From contig NC_067207.1 of assembly GCF_026262505.1 (NCBI RefSeq), positions 1,186,252-1,250,251 on the forward strand: a DNA stretch of 64,000 nt, read 5' to 3'. This stretch comes from Trichomonas vaginalis G3 (taxonomy: Eukaryota; Parabasalia; Trichomonadida; Trichomonadidae). A model generated the notes under the pieces. It saw only the letters and a program-made list of their open reading frames with translations, was not told where the DNA came from and made no database searches. The first letter of the stretch is position 1; each line of letters begins with the position of its first letter. Positions 52,809 through 61,404 of this stretch are shown in pieces. Position numbers and translations under genes: made by a program.

Positions 52809-53045
52809 CTATCTACCCCCTATTTTATTAAGTATTCCTTCAGCAATTCCACCAACTGCGTTACCTGCTTGTGCTCCCATCGCCGGATTACCTGCTTTAG
52901 CACCTAATACTCCTCCTATGATAGTTCCTGCCGTTTTCGCTACTGGTGCCAAAAAGTTTGCAACGGGTTTAATAATCTTTTGATGAACCCAACTTGCAGC
53001 TTTCTTAATTCCTTCCCATAATTTTTTAAAGAATCCTGCCGCCAT
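52809..53045 (-). CDS. Small amphipathic/Gly-Ala-rich Maverick protein, twin 2
   Basis: 78 aa, intact, starting MAAGFFKKLWEGIKKAASWV. After the amphipathic helix comes a hydrophobic Gly/Ala-rich stretch (TIIGGVLGAKAGNPAMGAQA). That part resembles membrane-active minor virion proteins of double jelly-roll viruses. It is convergent with twin 1, with 24 bp between the stops. Confidence 0.75.
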   Translation of the reverse strand: MAAGFFKKLWEGIKKAASWVHQKIIKPVANFLAPVAKTAGTIIGGVLGAKAGNPAMGAQAGNAVGGIAEGILNKIGGR

Positions 53046-53105
53046 CTCTGATTTAATATTAATTAAAAAATATATTTCATCACTTATATTCTAATTTTTA
53101 TTTAA

Positions 53106-53516
53106 TGATAAATGAAACCGATTTTAAAAATAAATGAAACAGAGAGGAAGAAATAAATGAAAGTGAAAATGTTCAACAAAAAATAAACGTTGTTAAACCA
53201 ATTACTGAAATAAAAATTTTTTCATCTGTTGATGAATTTAATGACTATTATGCTAATAATAAAAATTATTTGAAGAATTGACAACATGTAAATTGAATAA
53301 AATGTTTAAAGTTGAGGACAGAGTCCAAGACCCGGAGGTCATGGATTCAAAATTTCAAAAATAAAAGGTGTTGTTAGTTTAAAATCTATTCCTCAATCAA
53401 GAATCACCTCATTAATGAAAATTGATGATTTAACAAAAAGAATAGAAATTATTGAAGAGCGAATAAATCAAATTATTGATTTCATAAATCATGACTCGTT
53501 GAGCCCGGGTCCTTAA
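53106..53516 (+). pseudogene. Small Maverick coiled-coil protein, frameshifted
   Basis: Opens with ATG at 53106 (MINETDFKN) and passes several shifts through VVKPITEIKIFSSVDEFNDY and SLKSIPQSRITSLMKI to a C-terminal coiled coil (KRIEIIEERINQIIDFI). It ends in TAA at 53514-53516. About 135 codons. GGAC-AGA-GTCC and GACC-CGGA-GGTC palindromes (53316-53340) lie within it. Unknown function. Confidence 0.5.
53316..53340. repeat. Paired mini-hairpins
   Basis: GGAC-AGA-GTCC (53316-53326) and GACC-CGGA-GGTC (53329-53340). Confidence 0.8.
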
Positions 53517-53990
53517 AGTCCATCACTGAGTTCAAGGTTATATTCATCAAATATTTCATTATTAAATGCAACTTCTGCTAGTTTATTTATTTTTTCAATA
53601 CGATCATTTGAAAGTCTATCGTTTAATTTTTCTGAAGTTTTTCATTTTCTAGTTCTGAAACTTTATTTGGATGATATTTAAACCCGTTAAATTCTTTTTC
53701 CTCAGTTTTGATCATTAATTTACAAAGAACTTTTGTGGTTGGAATTCGTTTAAACCATTTATCATTAATATTTGTTATAAATTCAATATCTGGAATTAAT
53801 TCCCAAATTTTTGCATTTTCAATTAATTTATTATCAAATGCAAAAGCAATAGGTTTAATATTAAACTTACCTTTATAATATATACTTTCTACATAATCAT
53901 CGAAATAAACATCTACTTGTTTAACATTTTCAAGAATTGGTGAAAGAACATCCATTAATTGATTGACGGTTACGAATCTTGATCACTCAT
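53513..53990 (-). pseudogene. Maverick protein of unknown function, frameshifted
   Basis: An ATG at 53990 inside the right TIR gives MSDQDS, then a shift leads to the long segment from 53955 (MDVLSPILENVKQVDVYFDD) to 53623. A last shift continues as NDRLSNDRIEKINKLAEV to the stop at 53513-53515. About 158 codons. Its stop and that of the rightward neighbour share a TTAA. The left border gene also begins inside its TIR. Confidence 0.55.
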
Positions 53991-54858
53991 TTTCATACGA
54001 ATTAAAAAAATAAATTATTTCAAAAAATGTAAGACATGAATTTTTAATATTGGTTTCATACAAAATAAAAATAAATTATTCATAAATGTAAGACATGAAT
54101 TTTTAAAGTTTATTTTTCATTCATGAATGATAATTATTTCTAATTTCTTTTACTCTCTCGTATATACTAGATTTAAAGAATTCAGAACTTTTACCATAAT
54201 CTCCTAAATGTTTTCTAATCCCTAACGTGTGCCAGTTATTATATGAAACTGTATAAACTTTATCTTTATCTTTGCATCTTTCATCACTTCCAATATATTT
54301 ATATCTCAGTTTTGATTTTGCATTTTCATAATCATTAACGTTTAATAATTCACAGTCTTCCTTTTTAAATAAATGTTTAAGATATTCAGGATTTAATACT
54401 CTACGTTTATATGCTCCTAACTTAGTTCTAAATTTTTCTACAAAATTTAGGAATTCCATCCTCTTTAATGTCATCAATGATTTCCATTTCATTATTTTCA
54501 ATTTTTTCTTCTCGTTTATGAGGTCTTTGATTATGACTCCATTGATTCCATGAAATTAAATATTCTTTATCATTATATTTATACCTCATTAGCTTATTTT
54601 GGCTTTCATATTCATTTAATAATTCACAATCTTCATTTTTAAATTGAAGTTTAACCCATTCAGGATTTAAACAATGTTTAATTAATCGCGGAATATCTGA
54701 CATCATCTATATATAGCTTCTTTTATAAAAGATAAAAAAATAAATTATTTTAAAATTAATGTTAATTTTTTAATGATTTATAAATAAATATATTTTAATG
54801 CATCGTCTATATATAGATGTAACAAAAAAAGTCACACAACCCGCACTCATCTACTACT
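53977..54858 (-). repeat. Maverick terminal inverted repeat, right
   Basis: Inverse complement of 38088-38969. Confidence 0.93.
54121..54706 (-). pseudogene. TIR-encoded tandem-domain protein (right copy, frameshifted)
   Basis: Same gene as 38240-38827. Here the first domain is intact from 54706 and the frame breaks at about 54440 (two bases fewer than the left copy in the GTAGAAAAA...TTTAG stretch). The second domain (54121-54501 frame) is intact to YHS. The two ends thus carry different lesions, so each domain survives in one copy. Confidence 0.75.
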
Positions 54859-54864
54859 CATTAA
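54859..54864. repeat. Maverick target-site duplication, right
   Basis: CATTAA, identical to 38082-38087. Confidence 0.9.
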
Positions 54865-55162
54865 AAATGTTCTGAAAAGATTCTTTTTGTCAAAATATAG
54901 TTTCAAAAATATATTATTCTGAATTTGGACTGGATAAATAACAAAAATGATTTCATGACAATTTTGCAAATGTCAGAACACTAGTCAAATGACATTTTGC
55001 ATTTTTTGTTGTTATTTTCAACGATAATGTCGAAATCTGAATTGATAAATTTGCCTCTCACATGATTCAAGACATCTAAACCGATTGAAGAACAACTGAC
55101 TTGATTTTTCTCTTTTGAAATGATTTTTTTTTCTATCGTAAATTTTTTTCCTAGCATTTCCT

Positions 55163-56410
55163 ATGTCTGAAACAGAAGGTATTTCTGATTCGTCATGGGA
55201 AATGTGGAATTCTAAGTCTGGAGAAGACGATTATCGTGTCACAGATAAAGTTATCTGGGACGAAAATCACGAAATCTCTGTCAAAATTTTAGCTCCTCTC
55301 GGACGTGGAATAAGTGGTTCAGTTTTTGCTGTTCAAGTCGTTGAATGCGAGAAACAACCAACAATCGTCAGCACAATGCTTTGCTTGAAAATTTTTAAGA
55401 CAAATAGTGTTGCAATTTCACAAGCTGAAAACGAAATTTTGATATTACCATTAACTCATCGAAACTTTAATACTGGACGATTTTCTGTTTTCCCATCATA
55501 TTTAACATCTTTCAAAATTGATGGACATTTAGGCTTCTTAATGGAGTTGGGTGGTCCGTCATTGTTCCATGGCTTAAGTATGAGGAAAAACAAAGGTTTT
55601 CCTCTTTCAGCAGTCAGAACAATCTTAATTCAGATTCTTAAAGGATTAGCAGAGATGGAAAACAAAGGTCTTGTTCACGGTGATATCAAGCCTGAAAATA
55701 TAATCTTTTCTCTACGTAAAGCAGGTAACCTAACCTCATTCGAAGCATATAAAAATGCAATTTCGAATCTTTCGTTTTCAATCATGCGCGATGAGTTCGA
55801 AAATCAAGATGTTTTGAATATATCTTTGATAGATTGGAGCTCATCTTCAATGGGATACAACCAAAACGCACAATACATGCAATCCAGATATTATCGAGCG
55901 CCAGAGATACTAATGCGATCATCTTACGGGCCCGGAGTAGATATATGGTCCACGGCATGCGTTGCTGTCGAACTATTTATCGGAAAACCCCTTTTTCCGG
56001 GCGCAGATGAACTTGATATGATTAGAATCATCCAGCAACGGCTTGGAATCTTCCCCCATTCAGTAATACGCAAGATGGGCAGTGATTCAATCGCCGCATC
56101 AACAGATGAATGGATGATTGACCCAAAAAACTACTTACCAGGTAATTTCGAAGCATTTATATGCGAAGAGTCCCGTAGACAGGACAATGAAGTCCTTCTT
56201 TTCATTAATTTGATGAGATTGATGCTTCAATTAAACCCAGATGCAAGAGCATCGGCATCATCTGCTCTTTCTCATCCATTTATAACCGGAAACATGAAGC
56301 AAAACAAAAGAATAAGGAGAGATTCTGCTTTTGACAACAGAAAACTTCCTTTGATAGAAATCCAAAATGCAAGGAGATGCTCCATAAAAGGAAACTCTCT
56401 ATTTAATTGA
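55163..56410 (+). CDS. DYRK/HIPK-like protein kinase (CMGC group)
   Basis: 415 aa from the ATG at 55163. Glycine loop LGRGISGSVF (46-55), catalytic Lys in CLKIF (76), the HRD motif as HGDIKPENI (172-180), the DFG motif as DWS (224-226) and the activation segment MQSRYYRAPEIL (239-250) with the DYRK-type Tyr pair. An insertion of about 30 residues sits between the catalytic loop and DWS. HGD and DWS are departures from canonical residues, but the Asp needed for catalysis and metal binding is kept in each. Conserved GVDIWSTACVAVELF and the final Arg (DARASASSALSHPF) complete the fold. Its start lies 299 bp from the Maverick target duplication, so the transposon may interrupt the promoter. Confidence 0.88.
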   Translation: MSETEGISDSSWEMWNSKSGEDDYRVTDKVIWDENHEISVKILAPLGRGISGSVFAVQVVECEKQPTIVSTMLCLKIFKTNSVAISQAENEILILPLTHRNFNTGRFSVFPSYLTSFKIDGHLGFLMELGGPSLFHGLSMRKNKGFPLSAVRTILIQILKGLAEMENKGLVHGDIKPENIIFSLRKAGNLTSFEAYKNAISNLSFSIMRDEFENQDVLNISLIDWSSSSMGYNQNAQYMQSRYYRAPEILMRSSYGPGVDIWSTACVAVELFIGKPLFPGADELDMIRIIQQRLGIFPHSVIRKMGSDSIAASTDEWMIDPKNYLPGNFEAFICEESRRQDNEVLLFINLMRLMLQLNPDARASASSALSHPFITGNMKQNKRIRRDSAFDNRKLPLIEIQNARRCSIKGNSLFN

Positions 56411-56943
56411 TATATGCAAATAATATATGCGGATAAGTTTAATTTTCTTGCTTTTAACATGATTAAAATTATTTTTCTTTCTGTGTTGTTTTAAATCCAG
56501 AATCATAATACTTAATTTGCATGAATCATAATACTTAATTTGCATGAATCATAATACTATATTGTATGATCATTGACTTGTGTTGACATTAATTTCAATC
56601 AAAGAATAATATCTTTTTCAAAATATAATATATGATAAGCTGTTCATATTAGGCAATGAGTATAAAAGTGGAATTTTGGTGAAAGCATGAATAAAGCTGC
56701 TATTACTGAACTAATTCTTTTAATTTCATATTTAATACATCGTTTATGATGCATGTAATAAAATTCATAGCACAATTTCCATTTTATTCTCAATCTTTAC
56801 TCACAAACTGAATAATTTACATAAATTGTTTATATCTCAAAATATTTTTTTGTACAAAGAGGATTTAATACGTTGATTGCTAAATATTGGGCTATAAACA
56901 TGGAAAAATGTAAGTTAATATTAAAAAAGAAAACAGAAAATAT
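56411..56943. other. Convergent 3' intergenic region with a 23-bp tandem repeat
   Basis: At 56501-56567, AATCATAATACTTAATTTGC plus ATG is repeated nearly three times (starts 56501, 56524 and 56547). Nothing else seen. Confidence 0.6.
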
Positions 56944-59028
56944 TTACAAATCCGAGTTTTGATCATTTGGAAGGGGATCTTGTAGTGAAGGAGGTATAAT
57001 AACAGGTGCAATATAAAGCTTTTCATGACTATCTTCCTCTTCTTCGTAAGAATATTCTTCTCCTAAAATTGAAGCAGGAGATCTAAGTGATTTAAGGCTA
57101 GCAAGGCTAATAGATTGATATCTTTGGGTTTCGGGAGTTGATGGCTCAAGACTAATTGCTTCTCTATTGAAATTAATAATCAAATTATTTCCTCCCAGAA
57201 CAGACAAAGTAAATGATGAATCCGTTACAGAGAAATCATCATTAAAAGATATTGTGAGGTCAATAGATTGATCAGCAGTTAATATTCCGCTTGTTGGTGA
57301 AAGATTGAATTTTCCATTAACTTCTTTAACACTCCAGTTTGCCCATACATAAGAAGTGTTGATTAGTTTAACTTTTTTCTCTTTTTCACCATTATAACTT
57401 ACGATACTTGGTTCTAAATTCAAACAAGGCTTACAAAGCTCAACAATCTCTTCATATTTATCACGGATGATCTGTTGAAGCTCATCAAACTTATCTTGGT
57501 TCTTTACAGGTACAATTAATTTGAAATTTCCAAGAACAGGTCTATGGTCTGAAAATTTCGATTTTAATGACCTGTAACAGACACATTCTATAGGGCAAGG
57601 ATAGTTCGCTGCAGGAATTTTCAGATTAAAGTTACAATCTGTCAAAAATTTACAAGATCCTTTCTCTTTGAAGCATTTCCAAGCATCTGTTTCAAAATTG
57701 ATCGTTTGGTCAACACCAAGTGCGCATTTAGGTGGGTTGTTCTTGTAAAGGATTCTGTCAGTATAAGAGGGAACTCTCTTTTTTTGAGAGGTGTCGTAAA
57801 CATCAGAATTATTGTCAAATTTGTAAGTTGGGTTAAAACGAATTTCTGCTTCGTTTAACGTTGAAAGAATTGGATCTTTATGCTGGGCTTGTTTCAACTG
57901 ATCGTTTTGCAATAACTGGTCAACTCTTGAGTTATTTGCGAAATTTACAGCGGTTTCATAGGGCAAAACCACTCTAAAATTAAGATCTCCTGCAATGAAA
58001 ATGTAATCATATGATTCTCCGATAGTTTCGAAGATCTGATGCAACTGATCAATTCTTGCATCGAGATTTTGAGCATGTGCTTCCAAATGGGCTGTAGCAA
58101 CCATGATTTTGGCCTCTCCTACAGTGATAGGAATGAGAACTGCTGCTTTATTAGCTATTAATCCAGCAACTCCTAATTTTAAGTTTGTTGTTGGGCCAAC
58201 TTTATGGGGAATCGCTAAATCTTTGCGTACAAGTACTGCTATATAAACAGTTCCTACAGTTTCCATACAGGCTAGTTCGAAATACGAATTATCTCCAGCT
58301 TCTGGTGAAGATTTAATGATATCTGTCCATACGGCACGATGGTTTGTCGATCCAGTAACTAAGTACTTAACTGACATTTCTATCTCTTCTATAGCTATTA
58401 CAACTATATCTGCTGAAGCAGCGGGTTGAGTAAATGTTTTCTCGAATTCTTCTTTTGTAACAGCATCAGGGGTGTTTCCTGCAACGTTCCATGTTAGAAT
58501 GGAGATCCTAACTTTATTCGGTTCTAAAAAGAAATTTTTATTTTGTGAAATCATCATGCTTTCCCAGTAGGCATGAGCGGTTTTCGATAAAGAAATAGGT
58601 GTAGCAATAGATGATTCTGTTGAATCTAATGCATTTAGACTTAATGTCGATTGTTTCATTGCTATTGTTCTTAGAAATGCTGTATTCTCTACCATAAATT
58701 TATCTGATATGTCATTGCATAGAATAGAACATTTGCCTATATGAGAGTATATTAATTCTAATTGTAAAATGTCTGTAAATTGAAATTGAGTTGAAATTCC
58801 GTCATATATTGAAAATTCAAGTATTAAACTATCATTAGAGACTACTGCTGAAATCTCAGCAGATAGTGGAACAAAACAAGATGTCTTTGATCCTAAATCT
58901 TCAATAATAAGAAAAGATCTAGAAATTTTGTCTGATATATTAATACGAATTGAGTATTGTTTGCCATTGCTCATTGACTTTGCAGTTGAAGAAATCCATG
59001 GTTGCGATTTTTCAATCGCCGCTCGCAT
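56944..59028 (-). CDS. OCRL/INPP5B-type inositol polyphosphate 5-phosphatase
   Basis: 694 aa. Residues 1-110 are a beta-rich, PH-like region. The catalytic domain starts at ILTWNVAGN (177-185). It contains TAHLEAHAQN, GDLNFR (347-352), PSYTDRIL (420-427) and SDHRPV (493-498), the full 5-phosphatase signature. An unusual Cys-rich insertion of about 50 residues (FETDAWKCFKEKGSCKFLTD...PCPIECVCY) separates the last two motifs. Residues 520-635 look like an ASH/MSP immunoglobulin-like domain (VKLINTSYVWANWSV, LSPTSGILTADQSIDLTISF), as in OCRL. The RhoGAP-like domain of OCRL is missing. The tail is acidic. It should remove the 5-phosphate of PI(4,5)P2 or PIP3 on endosomal or ciliary membranes. Confidence 0.9.
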   Translation of the reverse strand: MRAAIEKSQPWISSTAKSMSNGKQYSIRINISDKISRSFLIIEDLGSKTSCFVPLSAEISAVVSNDSLILEFSIYDGISTQFQFTDILQLELIYSHIGKCSILCNDISDKFMVENTAFLRTIAMKQSTLSLNALDSTESSIATPISLSKTAHAYWESMMISQNKNFFLEPNKVRISILTWNVAGNTPDAVTKEEFEKTFTQPAASADIVVIAIEEIEMSVKYLVTGSTNHRAVWTDIIKSSPEAGDNSYFELACMETVGTVYIAVLVRKDLAIPHKVGPTTNLKLGVAGLIANKAAVLIPITVGEAKIMVATAHLEAHAQNLDARIDQLHQIFETIGESYDYIFIAGDLNFRVVLPYETAVNFANNSRVDQLLQNDQLKQAQHKDPILSTLNEAEIRFNPTYKFDNNSDVYDTSQKKRVPSYTDRILYKNNPPKCALGVDQTINFETDAWKCFKEKGSCKFLTDCNFNLKIPAANYPCPIECVCYRSLKSKFSDHRPVLGNFKLIVPVKNQDKFDELQQIIRDKYEEIVELCKPCLNLEPSIVSYNGEKEKKVKLINTSYVWANWSVKEVNGKFNLSPTSGILTADQSIDLTISFNDDFSVTDSSFTLSVLGGNNLIINFNREAISLEPSTPETQRYQSISLASLKSLRSPASILGEEYSYEEEEDSHEKLYIAPVIIPPSLQDPLPNDQNSDL

Positions 59029-59234
59029 TTTCGAGCGATGTCAAATTTTATGAATTATATTCTACTTTATTTTTAATACCCTTTCTCTTATATTCATATT
59101 GAAATTTAAAACGGATTTCAGAGCAATTTTATGAATTTAAAATTATTTCCGATATCAATTCAAAAATTCAGAACAAAACCTGATGTATACGGAAAGAATA
59201 TTATACAGATTTTATACAAATTTGATTTATATAA

Positions 59235-60602
59235 ATGGAATCAAGCCTTGCAAAAGATATACAACAAATCAAAAATGCAATACAAGGATACAAAACCATA
59301 TTAGATGATATGATATGCAATTCTTCTTCATCAGAATCGTCAATTCAATTAGGAAGTACGTTTACGCCTGTGAAAACAGGCTCAACGATGAGCAAATCAC
59401 CTTTTAAACCAACAACAATACTAACGTATTATAGTTTACCAAACAATGAAGAAGAAGAAACAAAGCAAGAAGTGGATACAAAAGGTTCAATGCATTTTTC
59501 TGAAATTATGACAAGCGATGATGATGAGGTTTACGGAAATATTGAAGGTACTCCTATAAGTAGAAAAGAAATTCTTAAAAGACACAATAATTTTCTGAAT
59601 TCAACGCCAAATCAAAAGACTGGCAATTCAACACCAAGAATCAATAATGACCTCCAAATAAATGATATAATTTCTCCATCAATTAGAAACACACATGAAA
59701 ATGAAATTGATAATATTCTACTTTCTTCTGATGACATGAAAATGTCTCCAATTATTGATAGTACAAAGAAAAGAGTTCACACCCCTAATAATGCTCAAAA
59801 ATTAACTCCAATTTTGAAGAATAGAAGATTGAAAGCTTCTCCAATGATTCAAATGGCTCTTAATTCATCAAGTGATGATTTCGAAGATGAAATTAAACTC
59901 GATGACGATGAAAAAATTGATATTCCAATAAATACAAGAAAAGTTAATATAATACATCCAAAATCTCCAACAATAGCAAGAGGAATGAACAAATCTCCTA
60001 TAGTTTCACCTGCTACTAATGATAGCGATGATGAATATTTTAATATTTCACCAATTAGAACAAATCCTAAACAAACGCTAGATTCATCAAATATTAGTCC
60101 AATATTAGCTAGCAAAGCAGCATCGCCAATGGTCTTAAGCGATTCTGATAGTGATGATGAAATTCTTCCAAAATATCAACCACCAGAAGCAGATAAAGTA
60201 GAAAAATTATCAGAAGTCCAGATTTCACCACCTAAAAAGGAGAGTACATCAGTTTCTTCCTCAAAAATCCAATTTAGCAAACCAATTTCATCAATTAACT
60301 CACCAGATCCACCAACAATTGAATCAATATCATCTAGCCTTGCAGAAAATGCTGACTTTGACGAATTCCTTAAGAAGCATCCAATTGTTAGGAATGCAAA
60401 TGATCCTTCTGAAATTAATCTTTCAGATTTCGAAGAATCCGAATCAGAGGTTCAAATAGATATAACTGAATCATTACCTGATGAAAATCATCCGAAGGAA
60501 GCAAATCATCAAATGATGAATGATTTAGATCATTTAACTTCAGATTTAGATTTAGATGAGATAGATAAAAAGCTTGCAAAACTAGCATTGGATGATGATT
60601 AG
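59235..60602 (+). CDS. Acidic Ser/Asp-rich repeat protein, unknown function
   Basis: 455 aa from the ATG at 59235, largely disordered. After an N-terminal helix (KDIQQIKNAIQGYKTILDDM) come repeated short modules of the kind SP(I/M)... and SDSDDE (LLSSDDMKMSPI, LNSSSDDFEDEI, SPATNDSDDEYFNISPI, MVLSDSDSDDEILP). They look like CK2 and proline-directed kinase sites. The C-terminal third has DEFLKKHPIVRNAND and ends in acidic helices (DLDLDEIDKKLAKLALDDD). I do not recognise it. The pattern suits a nuclear phospho-regulated scaffold. It is divergent from the 5-phosphatase, with 206 bp between the two starts. Confidence 0.75.
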   Translation: MESSLAKDIQQIKNAIQGYKTILDDMICNSSSSESSIQLGSTFTPVKTGSTMSKSPFKPTTILTYYSLPNNEEEETKQEVDTKGSMHFSEIMTSDDDEVYGNIEGTPISRKEILKRHNNFLNSTPNQKTGNSTPRINNDLQINDIISPSIRNTHENEIDNILLSSDDMKMSPIIDSTKKRVHTPNNAQKLTPILKNRRLKASPMIQMALNSSSDDFEDEIKLDDDEKIDIPINTRKVNIIHPKSPTIARGMNKSPIVSPATNDSDDEYFNISPIRTNPKQTLDSSNISPILASKAASPMVLSDSDSDDEILPKYQPPEADKVEKLSEVQISPPKKESTSVSSSKIQFSKPISSINSPDPPTIESISSSLAENADFDEFLKKHPIVRNANDPSEINLSDFEESESEVQIDITESLPDENHPKEANHQMMNDLDHLTSDLDLDEIDKKLAKLALDDD

Positions 60603-61404
60603 AAATATTTTGAATTTTTATTTTATTCTAAGTAAATGCAATGCTTTCTTAATGAATATTATGATAAACCTTTATGATTGTTTGATTGTCTTACAAAAAA
60701 ATTGATTCCTGCTTGATATTTTGGATCACAAAAACAAAAGAAAATGATTCTTATAACAATGGGAATTTCCTTTAGAGTTTTTCGAGAAGCTGAATAACAG
60801 GATCCGATCTCACAAGTTTTTGAACATCAAATACATGCTTTGAAACTATTTCTCAAAGCCTTGCTGAAGGAATATATGTTCTGAAGAAATTATGATGTAA
60901 ATAAGTAAATAAATTTCATCCATAATTTAGATTCTATTGATCAAAACAAATATCATTTGATTGAGAATTCACTCGGACCGAACAATACTAGTGACAATAT
61001 TCCATCTCCAACCAGGGCTGGTGGTAGCGACTTGGATCTAAAACCAAATGTGATTGATATTGCAGATCGAACTATGCAAAGCTTATACAAAATCTTAACA
61101 ATTGCAAGATTATTGAAACAAACTTTAATAAAAAATAATGATCTTATAATTATCTAAATATTTGGCTTTGGATATTTTACAATTTATTCAATTGGTATAA
61201 GTAAGTAAATGCTTCATTTAAACAAACAAAGTAGAAAAACTTTCAAATGACAAATGATCTCGAATGTCAAAAAACTGTGTGACGCTGTGTGGTTTGAACA
61301 TTCATCATTCAAATAATCTGTTTCTCAGAAAAGAAATGGGATCAAATGTTGCACGTTAAATTTTTTCTCGCGATTCAAAAAATTTTTTAGATTTTAATTT
61401 TTTT
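60603..61404. other. Intergenic region with an ATG-less open frame
   Basis: A frame at 60909-61157 (82 codons, no ATG at its start) reads ...NTSDNIPSPTRAGG...QSLYKILTIARLLKQTL. It is more coding-like than average but lacks a start and a family. It may be a gene remnant. Nothing else seen. Confidence 0.35.

Larger units (their letters stand above)
38088..54858. mobile_element. Maverick/Polinton DNA transposon, complete (16,771 bp)
   Basis: Bounded by 882-bp terminal inverted repeats that begin AGTAGTAGATGAG and end CTCATCTACTACT, and by a perfect CATTAA target duplication. Polinton ends typically begin with AG. Inside lie the diagnostic genes: protein-primed family B DNA polymerase, retroviral-type integrase, packaging ATPase and a probable major capsid protein, plus a primase/SF3 helicase, a KilA-N-like protein and small unknowns. 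The left half is transcribed mainly rightward and the right half mainly leftward. I could not recognise the adenain-type protease or the minor capsid protein. Almost all long frames carry shifts. Confidence 0.97.

Noticed and set aside
60957..61157. 66-codon frame as a gene
   Set aside because: No ATG at its start and no recognised family; kept only as a remark in the intergenic entry.
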